A stretch of DNA of 64,000 nt from an uncultured Porphyromonadaceae bacterium (GTDB lineage Bacteria > Bacteroidota > Bacteroidia > Bacteroidales > Muribaculaceae). Under the pieces are notes generated by a model. The model searched no databases and had not been told where the DNA came from. It was given only the letters and a program-made list of their open reading frames with translations. A program made the position numbers and the translations under genes. Shown one piece after another: positions 17,314 to 25,378 of the stretch (position 1 is its first letter; each line of letters starts with the position of its first letter). The stretch covers positions 186,001-250,000 of the forward strand of contig CABUWI010000002.1 in assembly GCA_902495245.1 (NCBI GenBank), read 5' to 3'.

Positions 17314-18214
17314 AATTTCCTCCTTTTCTTTGTGCACGAGGATGTGCGAGTTGATAATTATGTTGAAGATCACTAAGGGTTACATGGGTATATATCTGGG
17401 TCGTGGCCAGCGAGGCGTGGCCCAGCAGCCGGCTCACGGCGTTGAGGTCTGCGCCGCCGTTGAGCATGTCGGTGGCAAACGAGTGGCGCAGCACGTGAGG
17501 CGACCTCCGCGCCGAGTGCACGCCCTCAAGGGCCGAATGGACAATGTTGTAGATGGCCTTGCGATAGAGCGCGCGACCGTCGGGGCGGGTAAAGAACTCG
17601 CCGCCGGGGCCGGGGCCCGAGGGTCTTGCTGCGCGATATCGGTTTATCATCTGCGTCATTTCCGCGCCGAAGGGCACGATTCTTTCCTTATTACGCTTGC
17701 CGAGCACTTTTAGTTCGCCACGGGCGGTGTCGACGTCGGCATCGCGCAACGTGAGCAGCTCCGAACAGCGAATGCCCGTAGAGTAGAACATGGTCAGAAT
17801 CAATTCGTTGCGCACGCCCTCGAAATCGGCGGCGTCCATGCCGGAATCTATGACATCGTTGAGCTCGTCGGGACGCACATAGACCGGAAGCTCCTTGGGC
17901 AGACGCCCGGCGCGCAGGCCGGCGGCGGGATTGGTCGTGGCGCCACACCTGACGCAGAGATATTTGAAATATGAGCGCAAAGCGCTGATTTTGCGGCGAA
18001 TGGTGCGACGGCCGAGCCCCCGGGCGTTGAGATGAGCCACCCACAGGCGCAGGTCGGAGGCCGATACGTCAAGCGGCCTCAACTCGTCGGGGCGGCCGCC
18101 GGTGGCATAGTCGGCCCATGCCTCAAGATCGGTAGAATAAGCCGAAACGGTGCAAGCCGACAAGTTCAGCTCACACCGTATATATTCGAGAAAAGATTTA
18201 ATCGACTCGTTCAT
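17303..18214 (-). CDS. Tyrosine recombinase XerC/XerD
   Basis: The 303-residue recombinase has an N-terminal SAM-like core-binding domain (NESIKSFLEYIRCELNLSAC) and a C-terminal catalytic domain with the full set R149, K173, H240, R243, H266 and Y275 (HVLRHSFATDML, LLGHASLATTQIYTH). Length and motif spacing are those of chromosomal Xer proteins that resolve dimers at dif, not of phage integrases. XerC and XerD cannot be told apart by eye. It precedes hpf in an operon, a pairing I know from other Bacteroidales. A weak -7 box TAACTTCG lies at 18253-18260. Confidence 0.9.
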   Translation of the reverse strand: MNESIKSFLEYIRCELNLSACTVSAYSTDLEAWADYATGGRPDELRPLDVSASDLRLWVAHLNARGLGRRTIRRKISALRSYFKYLCVRCGATTNPAAGLRAGRLPKELPVYVRPDELNDVIDSGMDAADFEGVRNELILTMFYSTGIRCSELLTLRDADVDTARGELKVLGKRNKERIVPFGAEMTQMINRYRAARPSGPGPGGEFFTRPDGRALYRKAIYNIVHSALEGVHSARRSPHVLRHSFATDMLNGGADLNAVSRLLGHASLATTQIYTHVTLSDLQHNYQLAHPRAQRKGGNYGN

Positions 18215-18310
18215 TCTGGCCGCCGTCGGCAATTGGGGCCTCGGGCTTGCCACGAAGTTACGACAATCTTTTCAATTCGCCAAATAATTCAGGCGAAAAA
18301 GTGCAAAAAG

Positions 18311-18502
18311 TTAATCTTCGACTGCACGAAGCTGCTGCACGTAAACCGCCTTCATCATCTTTTTGCGGTTTGCGACACTGGGCTTTTCAAAGGCCTGACG
18401 GCTGCGGAGTTCGCGCACGATGCCGGTCTTTTCAAATTTGCGTTTGAACTTTTTGAGGGCTTTTTCAATATTTTCGCCTTCTTTAACTTGTACGATAATC
18501 AT
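18311..18502 (-). CDS. rpsU: 30S ribosomal protein S21
   Basis: The 63-residue basic protein MIIVQVKEGENIEKALKKFK and onward is S21. The sequence is rich in Lys and Arg with the typical ENIEKALKKFKRKFEKTG core. In Bacteroidota S21 helps hold the anti-Shine-Dalgarno end of 16S rRNA. It has its own promoter and lies just upstream of xerC on the same strand. Confidence 0.96.
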   Translation of the reverse strand: MIIVQVKEGENIEKALKKFKRKFEKTGIVRELRSRQAFEKPSVANRKKMMKAVYVQQLRAVED

Positions 18503-18559
18503 TTGTTATTTAGTTTGTTATTAGTTATTTTCGATGAATCTACTAAGAGTTTAGCGCGG

Positions 18560-18567
18560 CAAAATTA
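18560..18567 (-). promoter_or_regulatory. -7 box of rpsU
   Basis: On the minus strand TAATTTTG fits the consensus and lies 57 bp upstream of the rpsU ATG, leaving an AT-rich leader of about 50 nt. Confidence 0.55.
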
Positions 18568-18621
18568 CAAAAAATCCCTGACCCGAGCAAATTTTACATC
18601 ATATTTTCATCAAAAATTTCG

Positions 18622-18629
18622 TATCTTTG
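18622..18629 (+). promoter_or_regulatory. -7 box of the cotH operon
   Basis: TATCTTTG matches TAnnTTTG and ends 20 bp before the cotH ATG at 18650. Confidence 0.6.
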
Positions 18630-18649
18630 CACATGGTAACGACCGAAAT

Positions 18650-20983
18650 ATGAAAAGAATCATTATCACCTTTATCACAATCTTTTCATTCCTGAATGCG
18701 TTCTGCAATTTGCGGCTGAACGAGATTGTGCAATCGAATTTCACAGGGGTGTTTGCCGACAATGCCTATCCGGACTCTTGGGTCGAGGTTTGCAACGACT
18801 CCGACACACCGATGCTGACCTCCGGTTACAGCATCGGCCCCTCACCATATCCCTCTGACGCCTTTCCGATTCCGCTGCGGGTGCTCGAGCCCGGCGACGC
18901 GATGGTAATCTACTGCGACAAAGGCACGACCGCCGACGGCTACGTGCCCTTTAGGCTTGACGCCGACCGCGCGTCACTCTTTCTGTTCGGCCCGGGGGGC
19001 GCCCTCATTGAACGTCTTGACTACCCTCCGATGGCCGACACAGACGTGGCATATGCCCGTGGCGCCGACGGCATCTGGTCAACGGTGGGCCGCCCCACGC
19101 CGGGCATTGCCGTCAACGCCGAGCCCGTGTCCGCCCTGCTGCCCGACCCCGTTTTCTCGCGCGAGGGCGGAGTATGGCGCATCGGCTCACTGCGCCTCAA
19201 CGTAACCATCAGCATTCCCGACGAGATTCAAGACGACGACATCAAACTGTGCGTGTCGATTGACGGCAGCGAGCCGACGCTCGACCACGCCCGCGAGGGC
19301 CGCAGCTACACGCGCTACGTGTCGTCGAACATCGTGCTGCGCGCGCGACTCATCAGCCAATCGGGCTCGGCGGCATCGCGCGCGCCGATTACCCATTCCT
19401 ACATTTTTCTAAAAAAGCCGACCGACCTCGACGTCATCTCCATCGCCACCGACAACTCCTGCCTGTTCGACCCCGGCACGGGCATTCTTCACCCCGATTT
19501 CGACCCCTATCTCGACGTGCGCCGCCCAATCAACATCGAATACTTCAAAAGCGACGGCACGCGCCTGTTCAACCAAAGAGCCGAAACCAGGATTCAGGGC
19601 GGCATAACGCGCACATATCTGCAGAAGTCGCTTGCCGTCTACGCATCGAAGCGCTTCGGCAAAAAGAAATTCAAAGGCGTCATCTGGCCCGACAAGCCCG
19701 AAGTTGACGGCTGCAAATCGCTGACCCTGCGCAACGGCGGCAACGCCTGGCCGTTTCAGCGCTTCAACGACCAGGTGATGCAAGACCTCGTGGGCCATGC
19801 AAAGCCCACCGTCGACCGCATGGCATGCGTCGAGGCGCTCTACTATATCAACGGACGCTTCATGGGCATAACCGACGTGCGCGAGCGCAGCAACGAAGAC
19901 TTCATCGAGGCCAACTATCCCGACATGGAAGACTTCGACATGGTCGAGAACTACACCTCGGTCAAGGCGGGCGACGACCTGGCATTGCGCCGGTTCATGG
20001 ACTATTACAACTCGCCCGAGGCCGATTTCGTCGGTCTGCTGCAGCATATGGACATCGACAACTTTCTTGACAGCTTTGTCATGCGCATCTTTGCCGGCGA
20101 CACCGACCACCCGCAGAACAACATAGCCATGTGGCGACCGCGGGCGACGGGCGGCCGCTGGCGCATGGTCATCAAAGACGTAGACCGGGGCGGCCTGTGG
20201 AGCATACGCGACGAAGTGGGCAACGACTATCTGACCCACATCGACAATCTCTGCGCTTGGTATCCCGCCACAATCAGTCCGCAGGTACGGCTGTTCAAAC
20301 TGATGTACACCCTTCCCGAACTGCGCGAGATGCTGATTGACCGCGTGGCCGTCAGCGCCGGCGACTATCTCCACCCTGAGGCGGCGGCAGAGGTCATTGA
20401 CGGCTACGTCGAACAGTGCAGCCCGTTCTATGCCGACCACATGAATGTCTACCGCCCGGGCAACGGAATCAACGCCACTCTTAACTGGCAAAACTACAAC
20501 GACTACTGGAAAAACACCTGGTGGCCGGCCCGAACAGAGGCAATCTACGCCAACCTCGCGTCGCGCTTCGCACTGGGCGACACCTTCCCGCTCTCAATCG
20601 ACCCGCGCGAGCACCCGCTGACAATCAACAACGTCGCCATGACCCGGCCTACGTTTGACGGCAAATGGTTCACCGGCCGCAGACTCGCCCTCTCGACCGA
20701 CGACGACGCGCCGTGTGCATGGGTTGTCGAAACCACGCTTGACGACGGGTTTATCAGCGGACAACGGCTTTACGGCTCCACCATGACGCTCGACGGGTTC
20801 CCCGCAGGCACCCGCGCCGTCAGAATATATCTCGACCTCAATCCGGCTACCTCGGACATTGACGAAATCAACGCGGCCGCCGACGCTACGCCCGCACCCG
20901 TTTATGACCTGCAGGGGCGCCCCGTCTCCAATCCGCGCCGCGGCCGACTATACATTGTCAACGGACAAAAAATCATCTACTGA
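18650..20983 (+). CDS. Secreted CotH-family protein with lamin-tail and beta-strand domains
   Basis: The 777-residue protein has a signal peptide (MKRIIITFITIFSFLNAFC), then a lamin-tail-like domain (LRLNEIVQSNF, DSWVEVCNDSD), a chitobiase-C-like strand region (SIDGSEPTLDHAREG) and a CotH kinase-like domain (KSLAVYASKRFGKKKFKG, LRNGGNAWPFQRFNDQVMQD, VIKDVDRGGLW). CotH proteins are atypical protein kinases on spore or cell surfaces; activity here is inference. The C-terminus, VYDLQGRPVSNPRRGRLYIV and on, resembles a sorting-type tail shared with other secreted products in this window. The ATG at 18650 is the only start that keeps the signal peptide. A glycosyltransferase follows after 17 bp. 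Confidence 0.87.
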   Translation: MKRIIITFITIFSFLNAFCNLRLNEIVQSNFTGVFADNAYPDSWVEVCNDSDTPMLTSGYSIGPSPYPSDAFPIPLRVLEPGDAMVIYCDKGTTADGYVPFRLDADRASLFLFGPGGALIERLDYPPMADTDVAYARGADGIWSTVGRPTPGIAVNAEPVSALLPDPVFSREGGVWRIGSLRLNVTISIPDEIQDDDIKLCVSIDGSEPTLDHAREGRSYTRYVSSNIVLRARLISQSGSAASRAPITHSYIFLKKPTDLDVISIATDNSCLFDPGTGILHPDFDPYLDVRRPINIEYFKSDGTRLFNQRAETRIQGGITRTYLQKSLAVYASKRFGKKKFKGVIWPDKPEVDGCKSLTLRNGGNAWPFQRFNDQVMQDLVGHAKPTVDRMACVEALYYINGRFMGITDVRERSNEDFIEANYPDMEDFDMVENYTSVKAGDDLALRRFMDYYNSPEADFVGLLQHMDIDNFLDSFVMRIFAGDTDHPQNNIAMWRPRATGGRWRMVIKDVDRGGLWSIRDEVGNDYLTHIDNLCAWYPATISPQVRLFKLMYTLPELREMLIDRVAVSAGDYLHPEAAAEVIDGYVEQCSPFYADHMNVYRPGNGINATLNWQNYNDYWKNTWWPARTEAIYANLASRFALGDTFPLSIDPREHPLTINNVAMTRPTFDGKWFTGRRLALSTDDDAPCAWVVETTLDDGFISGQRLYGSTMTLDGFPAGTRAVRIYLDLNPATSDIDEINAAADATPAPVYDLQGRPVSNPRRGRLYIVNGQKIIY

Positions 20984-21000
20984 CCACCCCTGCTGAAAAC

Positions 21001-21945
21001 ATGTGCGCCCCCAAAATATCGGTTATCGTTTTAAGCTACAACCAAGAAGACACGATTGAACGTGCCCTCCGCTCGGTTGCCGAGCGCTGTTCCGGACTCG
21101 ACTATGAAATCATTGTCGGCGACGACGCCTCGACCGATTCGACCCGCGAGGTCTGCCTTCGTTTTGCGGCCGGCAATCCCCGCGTCAGGGTCATGCCCCA
21201 TGCACCAAACAAGGGTATAGTCATGAACTATTTCGACTGCATTGCCGAGGCTCGCGGAGAATATCTCGGCGACTGCGCCGGCGACGACATGTGGCTCGAC
21301 GAAGCCCCGCTCGGCGAGGCCCTGCGCATGCTTGACGAAAATCCTGACCTCACGGCCGTTTTTTCAGACACGGAGACCGCCGCGGGCAGCCCGGCCCGGA
21401 TTTCGCGCAACGTTCCGCGCTATGCCCCCGGCATCATTCCGGGGGCGCGCATCATGGCCGACAACATGAACCACATCAACGCGCTGCCCTACATGCTGTC
21501 GGCCGCCATCTACCGCAAATCGGCCATCGAAGCCGTCATGAAGCGCCGGCGCGACATTGTCTGCATGCCCGACACCGGCATCGAAGACCTGCCCGTCATA
21601 GCGGCCCTCGCCTCGCAGGGCGATGCCGCCTATCTTCCGGGCGCGGCTCTGCGCTACTTTGTGGGCGACGACTCCATCAGCAACAATCCGGACCCTTGCA
21701 GACAGACGCGCTTCTATTGCAACTCGCTCGAATGCACGCGCCGGCTCTGCCTCTACTACGGCATTCCGTTCGAAAACGTCGCCGCAATGTTCCGCCACAA
21801 AGCGAAATACGTGGCCGGCATGGCCTGGCAGTCGCGGCGGCGCGAACTTCTGACTCTTGTAAGCGACACGCTTGACCGCTGGCCTCTGCCGCGACCTGTT
21901 TCAGCCAAAGTGCGCATGGCGCAGCTGCGCCTTTTCGGCCGCTGA
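21001..21945 (+). CDS. GT2-family glycosyltransferase
   Basis: The 314-residue protein starts PKISVIVLSYNQEDTIERAL, with VGDDASTDST at 39-48 and the metal-site GDDMW at 94-98, a GT-A family 2 enzyme. No membrane span is seen. It follows the cotH-like gene by 17 bp and is likely in the same transcript, so it may build a surface glycan, or glycosylate exported proteins; Bacteroidales commonly do the latter. The acceptor cannot be read from sequence. Confidence 0.87.
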   Translation: MCAPKISVIVLSYNQEDTIERALRSVAERCSGLDYEIIVGDDASTDSTREVCLRFAAGNPRVRVMPHAPNKGIVMNYFDCIAEARGEYLGDCAGDDMWLDEAPLGEALRMLDENPDLTAVFSDTETAAGSPARISRNVPRYAPGIIPGARIMADNMNHINALPYMLSAAIYRKSAIEAVMKRRRDIVCMPDTGIEDLPVIAALASQGDAAYLPGAALRYFVGDDSISNNPDPCRQTRFYCNSLECTRRLCLYYGIPFENVAAMFRHKAKYVAGMAWQSRRRELLTLVSDTLDRWPLPRPVSAKVRMAQLRLFGR

Positions 21946-21998
21946 GGCCAATGATGTTAAAAACCGTTAATTCGGAATAACAATTCGGCGATTTGTTT

Positions 21999-22006
21999 TA
22001 ACTTTG
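21999..22006 (+). promoter_or_regulatory. -7 box of the BspA-like gene
   Basis: TAACTTTG matches the consensus and would start a leader of about 310 nt, much longer than any other in the window. Confidence 0.5.
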
Positions 22007-22009
22007 CGG

Positions 22010-22325
22010 TGCGAAATGGCGCTGCGAGGCGTCATGGGGCGATTCCTCCACCTCAGGCAATATGCGCTCTCCGCCCCCGGCGGGTACGCATAAGTGGAAC
22101 GACGGCGCTTCGTCCCTCTCCGGCCGCCCGAAATCGGCGCGCCGGAGTAAACACTGAATAACATATCCGCAATTCGTCTTGCGGAACTTTTGTAACCGAA
22201 AGTTCAGACGATTGGATATGTTATCATTATATCACGACTCACATAATTTCAGCGTTTCCGGCGCCACGAGAAGGCGTCGGAGCGATAATCCTATTCATTC
22301 ACTTTTCACATTCCATCACTTTTTT
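22010..22325 (+). promoter_or_regulatory. Long structured 5' leader or independent structured RNA
   Basis: The 380-bp gap 21946-22325 holds no credible gene but at least four stable hairpins plus a weaker one. H1: TATGCG/CGCATA (22061-22066, 22087-22092) enclosing CCGCC/GGCGG. H2: GACG/CGTC (22101-22114). H3: CTCCGGC/GCCGGAG (22118-22147). H4 (22158-22224): an 11-bp perfect outer stem ATAACATATCC/GGATATGTTAT, then AAT/ATT and CGTCT/AGACG, then GAACTTT/AAAGTTC closing an 8-nt loop. H5: TCCGGCGCC/GGCGTCGGA (22257-22281) with one G-U pair. I do not recognise a known riboswitch or tRNA-like motif. It could be a leader that controls the downstream gene or a separate ncRNA. Confidence 0.6.
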
Positions 22326-25196
22326 ATGAAGAAGCTACTACTTTCAGCAGTGGCCGCCGCGACATGCGCCGTGCCGGCCCGGGCCGAGATGCAGAGCGGC
22401 CTGAAGCAGTATTTCGAGCACACGGGCGTGCGCTATGAGGTGCTTGATTTCAACGAAAAGACATTAGCAGTCGACCGTCAGACCGAAGGCGCCGAAGACT
22501 TCGTGATGATTCCCGAAACGGTCAGCGTCAGCGGCTCGTTCATTCAGAACGGCGAGCGTCTTGAGCTCACCTCGGAGCCGTTTACCGTCAAGCAGATAAA
22601 CGACGACGCCTTTGCGGGAAACGAAACGCTCTACTACGTAACTTTCCCCTCGACGCTGACCGACATCGGCGCCCACGCGTTCAAGGGGTGTACCATTCTT
22701 GACATCGACAGCCTCCCCTCCGGGCTTGAAACCATAGGCGACGAGGCTTTTGCCGGCTGCGGCGCCATCAGCCGCCTCACCCTGCCCGCCTCGGTGAGCG
22801 AAATCGGCGCCGGTGCGTTTACCGACATGACGTCGCTACAGCGGGTGGTGATGCTCGAGTCGCAGGTCAGCGAAATCAAGGCCAACACCTTCAGCAACTG
22901 TAAGGAGCTGGAGCAGGTGTTTCTGCCGCTCGGACTTAGGAGCATCGGCGATAACGCATTCGACTCGACATGGTCGCTCACCGAAATCACCTTTCCCGAA
23001 GGGCTTGAACACATCGGTGCCGAGGCGTTCCACGGCATGCCTTATGCGCAAAACGGATATGAAGGCGGACTGACACGCCTCGTTTTGCCGGCATCGCTGA
23101 AGACGCTGGGCAAAAGCGCGTTCAACCAAGCGCCGCTCGTTAGCGCCGACCTCGGCGACGGGCTGGAAGAGATTCCTGAAAACGCCTTTAATTGCTGCTA
23201 TAGCCTCAAGGAAGTCAAGCTTCCCGCCAACCTGAAGAAAATCGGCCGGCGAGCTTTCTACTCCTGCGCGGCCAATGCATCGCGCAGCATCGTGTCAGTC
23301 GAGATTCCCGACGGAGTAATCGAGATTGCCGCCGAGGCATTCTCGCGCGCGAAGATTATCAACATGAGAGTCGGCAACGGCACGGCCGACCTGCCGGCCG
23401 AGAGTTGCGGCGCGCCACGCATGATGGAAATCGGCAACGGAGTCAGGAGCATCGACGTCAACGCCTTCGCCACGACCGACCTGCGGCTGATTCGCATTCA
23501 CGCCGCCACGCCGCCCTCAATCAGCGCCGACATGAACCTGACCGACCTGCAGAAGCAGAACATCACCGTCGTGGTTGACAACGGCTGCAAGGCCCTTTAT
23601 CAGCGCCACCCGCGCTGGCGCGACTTCAACGTGGTCGAAGAGGGCGAGTCGACCGTCAGCGTCCACCTGGCCGGCAACACTCCCCTCGCCTCGGAAATAT
23701 ATCTCGCCTCGGGCCTGATGCCCTCGCGCATCACTTCGCTCACCGTTACGGGCACCCTCGCGGCTGAAGACTTCACCATTATCCACGAAAACATGTTCAG
23801 CCTCACCAAGCTCGACATCAGCGGCACAACCAACACCGAAATCCCCGCCGACGCATTCAAGGGCCTGACCCTGCTGAGCGAGATGAAGCTCCCCGCCGGG
23901 CTCGTCAAAATCGGCGAGAATGCGTTTCAGAACTGCCACTCGATGCGCCTGGCCGAGCTGCCCGACTGCATCGAGACCATAGGCAACCAAGCGTTTGAGA
24001 ACTGCTCGGCAATCACCGTCAGCGAGCTGCCCGCCGCACTGCGCACAATCGGCTCGTGGGGCTTCAGCAACTGCTCGTCAATCAAAGCAATCACCGCCGG
24101 CGAGAACCTTGAAGACTTCGGCCACGCCGGCTTCTCGTCGTGCGACCTGCTCGAGCACGTCGACCTGAGCCGCTCGAAAATCAAGGAGCTGAAACCGAGC
24201 GCGCTCTATATCTGCAACCTGAAAACGCTGCTCCTGCCGCCGACAATCGAGAAAATCGGCTACAGGTCAATAGCCATCAACCCCATTCGCACAATTGAGA
24301 TTCCCGGTTCGGTAACCGCCATTGACTACGAAGCGTTCTTCAACACCGGTCTGCGCGCCGTTTCGTTCGGCGAGGGCATCACCGCCATTGAGCGCAACAC
24401 CATGGAACGCTGCCCGCGACTGGTGTCGGTCAGCTTCCCCTCCACTCTCAAAAGCGTGGCCGCCAACATCTTGACCGGCTCGCCCAGAGTCAGCGCAATC
24501 AGCTGCCGCGCAATCGACGCTCCGACGGCCGCATCGGGCGCCTTCAACGGCATACTCACGCAGAAATGCACGCTGACCGTGCCCTCGGCCGCCTTCCACA
24601 ACTATCTCAACGCACCGCAGTGGGGCATGTTCGGCAATCTCAAATGCAGCGTCGACGTGAGCGTAGCCGACGAGCTGGACACCACCATGCTCCCCGAAGA
24701 GGAATATGAGGAGATTCAGGAGGAGGAACGACTCGAAGAACTCATGGAAGAGACGCAGCCCGAAACGGACGCACCCCGCCGCGCCGCACGCCGCACCGCA
24801 CGCGAAGCACTCACTTCGGGGCGCCACTATGCCAAGGTGTTCAACGGCGCGTCGGTCAACAGCGCGGGCAGCGGCAAGGGCAACCGCGTTTTCATCAATC
24901 TGAAGCCCGGCCAGGAACTCGAAGCCGTGCTCTTCAACGGCCGGGACATCACCGCCGACCTTGACGACAATTCGCTGCTCCTGCCGGCCGACGCACAGGG
25001 CAAACTTGAAATCAAGCTCGTCAACGCAGGCATTCGCGAGGTCAGCGACACCGGAATCGACGCCGACGCCACCTGCGACGCCTACACCATGAGCGGCATC
25101 AAAATCTACACCGGACGCCGCGCCGACTTCAAGGCACCCGCCGGCATCTACCTGCTCCGCAGCGCCGCCGGCACGACCGAAAAAATCGTAATCTGA
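22326..25196 (+). CDS. BspA-like secreted leucine-rich-repeat protein
   Basis: The 956-residue protein has a signal peptide (MKKLLLSAVAAATCAVPARA) and two blocks of LRR_5/BspA repeats, about 75-400 and 530-790, each unit reading like LPxxLxxIGxxAFxxCxxL (for example LPSGLETIGDEAFAGCGAIS). Such proteins are surface adhesins binding host or bacterial partners. An acidic stretch EEEYEEIQEEERLEELMEE near 795-820 is followed by an Arg/Ala-rich linker. The C-terminus (YTMSGIKIYTGRRADF, then PAGIYLLRS) is a sorting-like tail. The start at 22326 is set by the signal peptide. It has a long structured leader and its own terminator. Confidence 0.9.
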   Translation: MKKLLLSAVAAATCAVPARAEMQSGLKQYFEHTGVRYEVLDFNEKTLAVDRQTEGAEDFVMIPETVSVSGSFIQNGERLELTSEPFTVKQINDDAFAGNETLYYVTFPSTLTDIGAHAFKGCTILDIDSLPSGLETIGDEAFAGCGAISRLTLPASVSEIGAGAFTDMTSLQRVVMLESQVSEIKANTFSNCKELEQVFLPLGLRSIGDNAFDSTWSLTEITFPEGLEHIGAEAFHGMPYAQNGYEGGLTRLVLPASLKTLGKSAFNQAPLVSADLGDGLEEIPENAFNCCYSLKEVKLPANLKKIGRRAFYSCAANASRSIVSVEIPDGVIEIAAEAFSRAKIINMRVGNGTADLPAESCGAPRMMEIGNGVRSIDVNAFATTDLRLIRIHAATPPSISADMNLTDLQKQNITVVVDNGCKALYQRHPRWRDFNVVEEGESTVSVHLAGNTPLASEIYLASGLMPSRITSLTVTGTLAAEDFTIIHENMFSLTKLDISGTTNTEIPADAFKGLTLLSEMKLPAGLVKIGENAFQNCHSMRLAELPDCIETIGNQAFENCSAITVSELPAALRTIGSWGFSNCSSIKAITAGENLEDFGHAGFSSCDLLEHVDLSRSKIKELKPSALYICNLKTLLLPPTIEKIGYRSIAINPIRTIEIPGSVTAIDYEAFFNTGLRAVSFGEGITAIERNTMERCPRLVSVSFPSTLKSVAANILTGSPRVSAISCRAIDAPTAASGAFNGILTQKCTLTVPSAAFHNYLNAPQWGMFGNLKCSVDVSVADELDTTMLPEEEYEEIQEEERLEELMEETQPETDAPRRAARRTAREALTSGRHYAKVFNGASVNSAGSGKGNRVFINLKPGQELEAVLFNGRDITADLDDNSLLLPADAQGKLEIKLVNAGIREVSDTGIDADATCDAYTMSGIKIYTGRRADFKAPAGIYLLRSAAGTTEKIVI

Positions 25197-25218
25197 CCGC
25201 CACCCACTCATAAACGCC

Positions 25219-25259
25219 GACCGGGATTCGGGCCTCGCCCAAATCCCGGTCAGCTTTTT
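25219..25259 (+). terminator. Rho-independent terminator of the BspA-like gene
   Basis: A 10-bp stem GACCGGGATT/AATCCCGGTC (25219-25228, 25242-25251) with an inner GGG/CCC pair is followed by AGCTTTTTC. Confidence 0.85.
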
Positions 25260-25314
25260 CCCGCGAAACTTATACACATTGACTCTATCTAACTGTAAAT
25301 TCGACAAAATTGTG

Positions 25315-25322
25315 TATATTTG
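25315..25322 (+). promoter_or_regulatory. -7 box and possible operator of the AlbA_2 gene
   Basis: TATATTTG fits the consensus, 56 bp before the ATG. An 8-bp inverted repeat, TATACACA at 25271-25278 and TGTGTATA at 25311-25318, overlaps the box and could be an autoregulatory site. Confidence 0.45.
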
Positions 25323-25378
25323 CATGTCCAGAGGGCACCGCATATAATCCATTTTAACAGTTCAACAATCTTAAAAAC

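Noticed and set aside
18032..18649. Earlier start for the cotH-like protein
   Set aside because: It would run antisense through rpsU and the xerC start and bury the signal peptide; the ATG at 18650 lies 20 bp after a good -7 box.
19409..20491. Long antisense frame inside the cotH-like gene, and similar ones inside mdh, GH20, pheS and dprA
   Set aside because: These share the same biased composition and lack start context and motifs; the sense genes have clear domains.
22158..22224. Invertible-promoter ends (phase variation) before the BspA-like gene
   Set aside because: The inverted arms enclose only 45 nt with nested complementary stems and no promoter box, so an RNA hairpin is the better reading.
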